From Palsa-459 sp035937595 (GTDB lineage Bacteria > Actinomycetota > Acidimicrobiia > Acidimicrobiales > RAAP-2), in contig DASZHS010000010.1 in NCBI GenBank assembly GCA_035937595.1, forward strand, positions 1 through 6,098: a stretch of 6,098 nucleotides of DNA, given 5' to 3'. A model generated the notes under the pieces. It was given only the letters and a program-made list of their open reading frames with translations. It searched no databases and was not told the origin of the DNA. A program made the translations under genes and the position numbers. Each line of letters begins with the position of its first letter. Within the stretch, counting starts at the first letter, position 1. Of the stretch, positions 1 to 5,530 are shown one piece after another.

Positions 1-7
1 AGCGGCT

Positions 8-1747
8 GTGAGCGCCGAGGCGGCGCCCCTCGACCGTGCGCCCCTGGACCCCGGGCTCGTCCGCGAGGTCACCGAGTGGATCCGCGAGGACCCCGACGCC
101 GCGACGCGCGAGGAGCTCACGGCGCTGCTCGCGGCCCGCGACGCCGCCACGCTGCACGAGCGCTTCGACCACCCGCTGACCTTCGGCACCGCCGGGCTGC
201 GCGGGGTCGTGGGCGGGGGGCCGGGCGCGATGAACCGGCTCGTCGTGCGCAGGACCGCCGCCGGCGTCGCGGACTGGGTGGCGCACAAGGGCGCCGGGGC
301 GCCCGCGGCGGGCGTCGTCGTCGGGCGCGACGCGCGGCACGGCTCGGCCGCGTTCGCCCGCGACACCGTCGAGGTGCTCCGCGCGGCCGGCGTCGCCGCC
401 CTCGTCCTCGACCACCCCCTCCCGACGCCGCTCACCGCCTTCGCGGTCCGGCACCTCGGCGCCGCCGCCGGCGTCGTGGTCACGGCCAGCCACAACCCCG
501 CGCGCGACAACGGGTACAAGGTCTACGACCAGGACGGGTCCCAGATCGTCCCGCCGGCCGACGCGGCGATCGAGGCCGCGTCGCGCCACTTGGCCGCGCA
601 CCCCGGCGCAGCGGCCGCGGTCCCGGGGGAGCTCACCGTCCTCGACGAGGCGACCCTCGTCGAGGCCTACGTCGCGGCGATCGGCGCCGACCTCGAGACG
701 TCGGGCGACCCCACGCGCGCGCTGCGCGTCGCCTACACGCCGCTCCACGGCGTCGGCGGGGCGGTCGTCCCGGGGCTGCTCGAGAGCGCGGGCGTCGACG
801 TCGAGGTCGTGGCCGCCCAGGCCGCGCCCGACCCCGACTTCCCGACCGTCGCGTTCCCGAACCCCGAGGAGCCCGGCTCGATGGACCTCGTCCTCGCCCT
901 CGGCACGTCGATCGGCGCCGACCTCGTCGTCGCGAACGATCCCGACGCCGACCGCTGCTGCGTCGCGGTCCCCGTCGCCGGCGGGTGGCGGCTGCTCTCC
1001 GGCGACGAGCTCGGCGCGATCCTCGGCGAGGACCGGTGCGCGCGCACGTCGGGGTCGGACCGCCTGGTCGCGACGTCGATCGTCTCGTCGAGCCTGCTCT
1101 CGAGGATCGCGGCACGCCACGACGTCGCGTTCGCCGAGACGCTCACCGGGTTCAAGTGGCTCGGCCGCGTCGGCGCGGCGGCGGGACGGCGGCTCGTCTT
1201 CGCCTACGAGGAGGCGCTCGGCTACGCGGTGAGCGGGGCCGTCGCCGACAAGGACGGCATGTCCGCGGCGCTCGCGGTGTGCGACCTCGCCGCGCGGTGC
1301 GCGGCCGGATCTCGCACCCTCCTCGACGAGCTCGACGCGCTCTACGCCACCCACGGGGTGCACCTCACCCGCCAGCTCTCCTTCCGCCGCGAGGGGCCCG
1401 ACGGCGCCGCCGAGATCGCGGCGACCGTCGCCGCGCTCGTGACGGACCCGCCGACGACGCTCGGCGGGCTCGGCGTCACCTCGGTCGAGGACCTCTCGGT
1501 CGGCCAGGGCGGGTTGCCGCCGACCGAGGGCGTCCGGCTCCGGGCGGCGGACGCGGTCCGCGTCGTCGTTCGGCCCTCGGGCACCGAGCCCAAGCTGAAG
1601 GCCTACGTGGAGGTGGTCGACGCGCCCGCCGGCGCCCAGGGCCTCGCCGCGTCGCGCGCGGTGATGGCCGCGCTCCTCGAGCGATGCGCGAGCGACGTCG
1701 CGGCGCGGTGCGCGCCGGTCAGCTCGTCGCCGTCATCTCGGCCGTGA
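8..1747 (+). CDS. pmmB: Phospho-sugar mutase, PGM2/PmmB type (phosphohexomutase superfamily); possible phosphopentomutase
   Basis: A cytosolic enzyme that interconverts sugar 1- and 6- (or 5-) phosphates through a phosphoserine. The protein has 579 residues, the long PGM2-like form rather than the roughly 450-residue bacterial PMM/PGM form. Landmarks occur in family order: FGTAGLRG near residue 59, the active-site loop TASHNP with catalytic Ser161, the metal loop DPDADR with Asp311, Asp313, Asp315 and Arg316, the GFKWLG loop at 381-386, the sugar-binding EEALGY at 401-406, and the phosphate-binding RPSGTEPK at 522-529. All expected catalytic residues are present. The GTG at 8 is the first start in the window. 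The frame is open to the window edge, so a start further upstream is possible, but the N-terminus already has normal length. The last nine codons overlap the end of the convergent add gene. It is often annotated as phosphomannomutase; beside nucleoside phosphorolysis genes, ribose/deoxyribose 1-phosphate is a likely substrate (inference). The superfamily is certain, the substrate is not. Confidence 0.93.
   Translation: MSAEAAPLDRAPLDPGLVREVTEWIREDPDAATREELTALLAARDAATLHERFDHPLTFGTAGLRGVVGGGPGAMNRLVVRRTAAGVADWVAHKGAGAPAAGVVVGRDARHGSAAFARDTVEVLRAAGVAALVLDHPLPTPLTAFAVRHLGAAAGVVVTASHNPARDNGYKVYDQDGSQIVPPADAAIEAASRHLAAHPGAAAAVPGELTVLDEATLVEAYVAAIGADLETSGDPTRALRVAYTPLHGVGGAVVPGLLESAGVDVEVVAAQAAPDPDFPTVAFPNPEEPGSMDLVLALGTSIGADLVVANDPDADRCCVAVPVAGGWRLLSGDELGAILGEDRCARTSGSDRLVATSIVSSSLLSRIAARHDVAFAETLTGFKWLGRVGAAAGRRLVFAYEEALGYAVSGAVADKDGMSAALAVCDLAARCAAGSRTLLDELDALYATHGVHLTRQLSFRREGPDGAAEIAATVAALVTDPPTTLGGLGVTSVEDLSVGQGGLPPTEGVRLRAADAVRVVVRPSGTEPKLKAYVEVVDAPAGAQGLAASRAVMAALLERCASDVAARCAPVSSSPSSRP
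1719..1747. other. Convergent 3' overlap of the mutase gene and add
   Basis: The last 29 bp of the plus-strand mutase gene (stop TGA 1745-1747) are also the last 29 bp of add on the minus strand (stop at 1719-1721). There is no room for a terminator between the genes, so each transcript must run into the other gene. Confidence 0.88.
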
Positions 1748-2816
1748 GCGCGGCGTAGCGCGGCTTGATCACGGCGTTGATGAGCGCCAGCCGCTGGTCG
1801 AAGGGGTGAAAGGCGCTCTTCATCGCGTTGAGGGTGAGCCACTCGAGGTCGGCGAACCCCCAGCCGAACGTCGCGCAGAGGTCCGCCATCTCCGAGGTCA
1901 TCGTCACGTCGCTCATCAGGCGGTTGTCCGTGTTGAGCGTGACCCGGAAGCGCAGGCGCCGCAGCAGCTCGATGGGGTGCTCGGCGAGCGAGGGGACGGC
2001 GCCCGTGTGGACGTTGGACGTCGGGCACATCTCGAGGGGGACGCGGCGGTCCCGGACGTAGCTCGCGAGCCGGCCGAGCGTGACCGCGCCGTCGGCCGCG
2101 ACGTCGATGTCGTCGACGATGCGGACCCCGTGGCCGAGGCGCTCCGCGTTGCACCACTGCAGCGCCTCCCAGATCGACGGCAGCCCGAACGCCTCGCCCG
2201 CGTGCAGGGTGGCGTGGAAGTTCTCGCGCTGGACGAGCTGGAAGGCGTCGAGGTGCCGCGTGGGCGGGTAGCCGGCCTCCGCCCCCGCCACGTCGAAGCC
2301 GCAGACGCCGGCGTCACGGAACGAGACGGCGAGCTCGGCGATCTCGCGCGACCGCGCCGCGGTGCGCATGGCCGTGAGCAGCGCCCGCACGACGATCGGG
2401 CGGCCGGCGGCCGCGGCCTGCGAGGCGCCGAGCTCGAAGCCCGCGAGCACGGACTCGACCACGGTGGCGAGGTCCAGCCCGCGCTCGGTGTGCAGCTCGG
2501 GGGCGAAGCGCACCTCGGCATAGACGATCCCGTCGCGCGAGAGGTCGTCCACGCACTCGGCGGCCACGCGGCCGAGTGCGTCCTTGGTCTGCATGACCCC
2601 GACGGTGTGGGCGAACCCCGCGAGGTAGCGCACGAGGTCGCGGTTGGGCACGTCCGCCGCGAACCAGCGGGCGAGCTCGCCCGGGTCGGTCGTCGGCAGC
2701 CCGTCGTACCCGGACTCCCGCGCCAGCTCGATGACCGTCGCCGGCCGCAGCCCGCCGTCGAGGTGGTCGTGGAGCAGGACCTTGGGGGCGCGCAGGAGCT
2801 GGTCGCGGGTGGGCAT
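1719..2816 (-). CDS. add: Adenosine deaminase
   Basis: Hydrolytically deaminates adenosine and deoxyadenosine to inosine and deoxyinosine in the cytosol, using one zinc ion. The protein has 365 residues, a normal length for the family. The amidohydrolase motifs appear in order: HDHLDGG with zinc ligands His16 and His18, HAGEA with His205 and proton-shuttle Glu208, GHG with His229, and LNTDN with zinc ligand Asp297. CPTSNVHTG precedes the last motif. In classical enzymes the last motif is TDDP; here the second Asp is Asn298, a form I associate from memory with actinobacterial members. ATG at 2816 is chosen because HxH follows after a normal 15-residue lead and no earlier in-frame start is needed. 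It is third in the cdd-deoA-add operon, 39 bp after deoA, with a possible promoter of its own at 2824-2829. Its 3' end runs 29 bp into the convergent mutase gene. Adenine deaminase is a less likely alternative. Confidence 0.94.
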   Translation of the reverse strand: MPTRDQLLRAPKVLLHDHLDGGLRPATVIELARESGYDGLPTTDPGELARWFAADVPNRDLVRYLAGFAHTVGVMQTKDALGRVAAECVDDLSRDGIVYAEVRFAPELHTERGLDLATVVESVLAGFELGASQAAAAGRPIVVRALLTAMRTAARSREIAELAVSFRDAGVCGFDVAGAEAGYPPTRHLDAFQLVQRENFHATLHAGEAFGLPSIWEALQWCNAERLGHGVRIVDDIDVAADGAVTLGRLASYVRDRRVPLEMCPTSNVHTGAVPSLAEHPIELLRRLRFRVTLNTDNRLMSDVTMTSEMADLCATFGWGFADLEWLTLNAMKSAFHPFDQRLALINAVIKPRYAALTAEMTATS

Positions 2817-2823
2817 CGCCCGG

Positions 2824-2829
2824 ATCGTA
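2824..2829 (-). promoter_or_regulatory. Possible internal -10 box for add (TACGAT)
   Basis: In the 39-bp deoA-add gap, TACGAT on the minus strand matches TAnnnT and lies exactly seven bases before the add ATG at 2816. That is the spacing expected if transcription starts on the ATG itself. No Shine-Dalgarno sequence precedes the ATG. This suggests add may also be transcribed separately from cdd-deoA. A single hexamer match is weak evidence. Confidence 0.35.
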
Positions 2830-2855
2830 CCGGCGCCGCGGCCGCGCCTCGGGGC

Positions 2856-4151
2856 TCAGCCGTCGATGCGCTCGAGCACGAGCGGCATCGCCGTGCCGGC
2901 GTCGTCGCCGATCGCGATCGCGCCGTCGAGGGCCGCCAGGGCCGCGCCGATCGTCGCGGCGTCGTCGGTGTGGAGCGCGAGGAGGGGCTCGCCCTTCGCC
3001 ACCACGTCGCCGGGCTTGGCGTGGCAGACGACGCCCGCCGAGGGGCTCACCGCGTCCTCCTTGCGGGCGCGGCCCGCGCCGAGGCGCCACGCCGCGACCC
3101 CCACGCCCCTCGCGTCGAGTCGCTGGAGGACGCCGTCGCGCTCGGCGGGCACCTCGACCACGATCGAGGCGACGGGCAGCGCCGCGTCGGGGTCCCCGCC
3201 CTGCGCGGCGATCATCGCGCGGTAGACCGCGTGGGCCGAGTCGTCGCGGAGCCTCGCGGCGGGGTCCTCGCCCGTGATGCCGCAGCGCGCGAGCATCTCG
3301 TCGGCGAGCGCGACGGTGACGGCGACCACGTCGTCGGGGCCGCCGCCGCGCAGCACCTCGACGGCCTCGGCCACCTCGAGCGCGTTGCCCGCCGTCCGCC
3401 CGAGGGGCGTGTCCATCGCCGTGAGGAGCGCCACGGTCGCCACGCCGTGGTCCGCGCCCAGGGCGACCATCGTGCGGGCGAGCTCGGCGGCCCGGTCCCG
3501 GTCCGTCATGAAGGCGCCCGAGCCCACCTTCACGTCGAGCACGAGCGAGGCGGTGCCCTCGGCGATCTTCTTCGACATGATCGACGCGGCGATGAGCGGG
3601 ATCGACTCCACGGTCCCGGTCACGTCGCGCAGCGCGTAGAGCTTGCGGTCCGCGGGCGCGAGCTGGGCGCCGGCCGCACAGATCACGCAGCCGACCGCCT
3701 CGAGCTGGTCGAGGATCTCGGCCGTGCTGAGCGCGGCGCGCCACCCCGGGATCGACTCCAGCTTGTCGAGCGTGCCGCCGGTGTGGCCGAGGCCCCGACC
3801 GGAGAGCTGGGGGACGGCCGCCCCGCAGGCCGCGACGAGCGGCGCCAGCACGAGCGAGACCTTGTCCCCGACGCCGCCGGTCGAGTGCTTGTCGACCGTC
3901 GGGCGCGAGAGGCCCGTGAGGTCGAGCCGCTCGCCGGAGTCGATCATCGCCGCGGTCCACGCGGCGAGCTCGTGCGGGCCGAGCCCGTTGAACACGACGG
4001 CCATGAGGAGGGCCGAGACCTGCTCGTCGGCGACGGCGCCGCGGACGTAGGCGTCGAGCACCCAGCGGATCTGGTCGTCGCTGAGCGCGTGGCCGTCGCG
4101 CTTCGCGCGGATCACGTCCACGACGTCGGGGTGCGGGGCGGGGTCGCTCAC
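2856..4151 (-). CDS. deoA: Thymidine phosphorylase / pyrimidine-nucleoside phosphorylase
   Basis: Phosphorolyses thymidine, deoxyuridine and perhaps uridine to the base plus (deoxy)ribose 1-phosphate. The protein has 431 residues, the normal NP-II family length. An N-terminal helical domain is followed by the phosphate-binding stretch DKHSTGGVGDKVS (87-99), the family signature SGRGLGHTGGTLDKLE (117-132), and the pyrimidine-binding set Arg175, Ser190 and Lys194. These last sit at a constant +4 offset from Arg171, Ser186 and Lys190 of the E. coli enzyme (from memory). The C-terminal domain is intact to the TGA at 2856-2858. The frame is open upstream to about 5420, but that extension is low-complexity shadow across cdd and psuG. 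The GTG at 4149-4151 is chosen because it gives family length and forms a 4-bp GTGA overlap with the cdd stop, which suggests translational coupling. Gln115 lies where thymidine-specific and broad enzymes differ, so substrate range is open. Confidence 0.95.
   Translation of the reverse strand: MSDPAPHPDVVDVIRAKRDGHALSDDQIRWVLDAYVRGAVADEQVSALLMAVVFNGLGPHELAAWTAAMIDSGERLDLTGLSRPTVDKHSTGGVGDKVSLVLAPLVAACGAAVPQLSGRGLGHTGGTLDKLESIPGWRAALSTAEILDQLEAVGCVICAAGAQLAPADRKLYALRDVTGTVESIPLIAASIMSKKIAEGTASLVLDVKVGSGAFMTDRDRAAELARTMVALGADHGVATVALLTAMDTPLGRTAGNALEVAEAVEVLRGGGPDDVVAVTVALADEMLARCGITGEDPAARLRDDSAHAVYRAMIAAQGGDPDAALPVASIVVEVPAERDGVLQRLDARGVGVAAWRLGAGRARKEDAVSPSAGVVCHAKPGDVVAKGEPLLALHTDDAATIGAALAALDGAIAIGDDAGTAMPLVLERIDG
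4148..4151 (-). other. cdd stop / deoA start overlap (GTGA)
   Basis: The TGA of cdd (4150-4148) and the GTG start of deoA (4151-4149) share bases in a GTGA tetranucleotide. No ribosome binding site is apparent just upstream. This is the classic arrangement for termination-reinitiation coupling, so Cdd and DeoA are likely made from one message in linked amounts. It also fixes the deoA start. Confidence 0.85.
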
Positions 4152-4579
4152 CCCGGGCGTCGCGCCACGAGCTCGTCGGCGTCGAAGGCGCCCGGGAGCA
4201 GGGCGCCGAGCGACACCGGCTTGCGGCCCTCGCCGGCGTCCACGAGCATCGCGGCGCCGCCGAGCTCGAGCAGGACCTGGCGGCACCGCCCGCACGGCGC
4301 GAGCGGACGACCGTCGCCGGCCGTGACGCTGACGGCGACGAGCGGGCCATGCCCGCCGGCCACGAGGGCCGAGACGAGGCCGCACTCGGCGCACAGCGTG
4401 AGGCCGTAGGAGGCGTTCTCGACGTTGCACGCCGCGACGACCGCGCCGTCCGCCGCGAGCCCGGCCGCGCCCACGCGCAGCCCCGAGTACGGCGCGTGCG
4501 CGTGCGTGGCCGCGCGGTCGGCCGCGGCACGGAGCGACGCCCAGTCGACGGTCGCCGCTGCCGACTCCCCGGGCGTCAT
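4148..4579 (-). CDS. cdd: Cytidine deaminase
   Basis: Hydrolytically deaminates cytidine and deoxycytidine to uridine and deoxyuridine, feeding the phosphorylase encoded next. The protein has 143 residues, matching the small homotetrameric type. Visible motifs are APYSGLRVGAA (29-39); NVEN (52-55), in which Asn52 and Glu54 are the usual ribose-binding pair; the catalytic segment with zinc ligand Cys63 and proton-shuttle Glu65; and PCGRC with zinc ligands Cys96 and Cys99. Two departures from the textbook motif stand out. CAEC replaces CAER, as I recall for the M. tuberculosis enzyme. Leu34 stands where PYSxFxVGA normally has a Phe that packs near the substrate. The ATG at 4579 is the first gene position of the minus-strand operon, with a -10-like TAGTGT nine bases upstream and no Shine-Dalgarno sequence. 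The stop overlaps the deoA GTG by 4 bp. Confidence 0.95.
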   Translation of the reverse strand: MTPGESAAATVDWASLRAAADRAATHAHAPYSGLRVGAAGLAADGAVVAACNVENASYGLTLCAECGLVSALVAGGHGPLVAVSVTAGDGRPLAPCGRCRQVLLELGGAAMLVDAGEGRKPVSLGALLPGAFDADELVARRPG

Positions 4580-4588
4580 CAGGCGCGA

Positions 4589-4594
4589 ACACTA
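4589..4594 (-). promoter_or_regulatory. Putative -10 box for the cdd-deoA-add operon (TAGTGT)
   Basis: Read on the minus strand, TAGTGT fits TAnnnT and is followed by nine bases and then the cdd ATG at 4579, the same spacing as on the psuG side. It shares two base pairs (4593-4594) with the plus-strand hexamer, so polymerase could not occupy both promoters at once. No -35 box or ribosome binding site is evident. A very short or absent leader is implied. Confidence 0.42.
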
Positions 4595-4598
4595 CACT
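4593..4598 (+). promoter_or_regulatory. Putative -10 box for the psuG arm (TACACT)
   Basis: The hexamer TACACT fits the actinobacterial TAnnnT -10 pattern and lies in an AT-richer island inside very GC-rich DNA, within the 28-bp gap between the divergent cdd and psuG genes. Nine bases separate it from the GTG at 4608. The transcript would therefore start at or within a few bases of the start codon, and no Shine-Dalgarno sequence is present. No convincing -35 box is seen; the spacing would put it inside the cdd coding sequence. This call rests on pattern only. Confidence 0.45.
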
Positions 4599-4607
4599 TC
4601 GCCCTTC

Positions 4608-5528
4608 GTGAACCCTTCGGTGCATGCGATCGTCGCGCCGGAGGTCCGTGACGCGCTCGACGCCGGCCGCGGCGTCGTCGCGCTCGAGACGACCCTCCTC
4701 GTCCACGGGCTCCCGCCCGAGGAGGCGACCCGCGTCGGCGCGGCCCTCGAGCACACCGTCCGCGAGCACGGCGCGGTCCCGGCCACCGTCGGGATGGTCG
4801 ACGGCGTCGCGGTCATCGGGCTCGACCGCAGCGAGGTCCGGCGCCTCGTCGAGCGGCGCGACGTGGTCCGCAAGCTGTCGACGAGGGACCTCGGCCTCGC
4901 CGCGGCGGCCCGCGTCGACGGGGCGACGACGGTCGCCGCGACGATCTCGCTCGCCGCGTCGGCCGGCGTCTCGGTCATGGCGACCGGCGGCATTGGGGGC
5001 GTGCACCTCGGGGCGACCGAGACCTTCGACGAGTCGGCCGACCTGGTCGCGCTCTCGCGCACCCCCGTGCTCGTCGTCGGCTCGGGGGCGAAGTCCATCC
5101 TCGACGTGCCCGCGACGCTCGAGCGCCTCGACACCTTCGGCGTCCCGGTCGTCGGCTACCAGACGACGACGTTCCCCGGCTTCTACGTCCGCGACTCGGG
5201 GGTCCAGATCCGCTGGTCCGTGGACACCCCCGAGGACGCCGCCCGTGCGTTCCTCGCGCACCTCCAGCTCGGCCGAGGGGGGATGCTCCTCGCCAACCCG
5301 ATCCCCGTCGTCGCCGAGATGGATCCCGTGCTGCACGCCCGCGTGCTCGCCGACGGGCTCCACGACGCGCACGAGTCGGGCATCGGGGGCGCCGACGTGA
5401 CGCCGTTCCTGCTCGCGCACTTCGCGAGCGAGTCGGGCGGCGAGAGCGTCGCGGCGAACGTCGCCCTGGTGCTCTCGAACGCCGCCCTCGCCGCGCGCGT
5501 CGCCGCCGCGATCGTCGCTCGCGACTAG
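4608..5528 (+). CDS. psuG: Pseudouridine-5'-phosphate glycosidase
   Basis: Reversibly breaks the C-C glycosidic bond of pseudouridine 5'-phosphate, giving uracil and ribose 5-phosphate; the enzyme is cytosolic and metal-dependent. From GTG 4608 the protein has 306 residues, the normal family length. Motifs in order: VALETT with catalytic Glu27, RKLSTRDL with Lys89, TGGIGGVHLGA (126-136), Asp145 as the probable metal ligand, and SGAKSILD with Schiff-base Lys162. Glu27, Lys89 and Lys162 each fall four residues before Glu31, Lys93 and Lys166 of the E. coli enzyme (from memory), which supports both function and start. ANPIP and the C-terminal NAALAARVA segment are also family-like. A second GTG at 4620 would shorten the protein by four residues. 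The frame continues up to 4425, but that would run antisense through the cdd 5' end. It diverges from cdd across 28 bp and is followed 2 bp later by a sugar kinase. Confidence 0.95.
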   Translation: MNPSVHAIVAPEVRDALDAGRGVVALETTLLVHGLPPEEATRVGAALEHTVREHGAVPATVGMVDGVAVIGLDRSEVRRLVERRDVVRKLSTRDLGLAAAARVDGATTVAATISLAASAGVSVMATGGIGGVHLGATETFDESADLVALSRTPVLVVGSGAKSILDVPATLERLDTFGVPVVGYQTTTFPGFYVRDSGVQIRWSVDTPEDAARAFLAHLQLGRGGMLLANPIPVVAEMDPVLHARVLADGLHDAHESGIGGADVTPFLLAHFASESGGESVAANVALVLSNAALAARVAAAIVARD

Positions 5529-5530
5529 CG

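Larger units (their letters stand above)
4589..4598. repeat. Tandem ACACT repeat in the divergent promoter gap
   Basis: ACACT occurs twice head to tail (4589-4593 and 4594-4598). The repeat creates the two opposed -10-like hexamers. It could be chance or a small regulator contact site. It is the only AT-richer patch between the two operons. Confidence 0.5.

Noticed and set aside
76..1758. Second plus-strand open frame (560 codons) within the mutase gene
   Set aside because: It is an Arg/Gly-rich frame-shifted shadow of the mutase coding sequence without motifs.
2832..2848. GGCGC/GCGCC inverted repeat between deoA and add as a terminator
   Set aside because: The 5-bp stem with a 7-base loop has no T tract and is expected by chance at this GC content.
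1806..4409. Very long plus-strand open frame (867 codons) antisense to add and deoA
   Set aside because: The translation is Arg/Gly/Ala/Asp/His-rich low-complexity sequence with no family motif. In DNA of this GC content stop codons are rare in off-frames, and add and deoA on the other strand have full catalytic motif sets.
2314..4530. Long minus-strand open frame (738 codons) overlapping cdd, deoA and add
   Set aside because: It is an Arg/Ala/Gly-rich out-of-frame shadow of the real genes on the same strand, with no recognisable domain.
4425..4607. Upstream in-frame extension of psuG
   Set aside because: It lies antisense to the start of cdd, resembles no PsuG N-terminus and would put the start inside another gene. 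The catalytic residue offsets fit a start at 4608.
4620..4622. Alternative GTG start for psuG
   Set aside because: It is possible, differing by only four residues. The 4608 start is preferred because it lies at a suitable distance from the -10-like box for a leaderless mRNA and gives typical length; the alternative has no better ribosome site.
4152..5420. N-terminal extension that would make DeoA an 854-residue fusion protein
   Set aside because: The extra 423 codons run through cdd out of frame and antisense through psuG, with charged low-complexity sequence. The GTG at 4151 gives the normal family length and a GTGA overlap.
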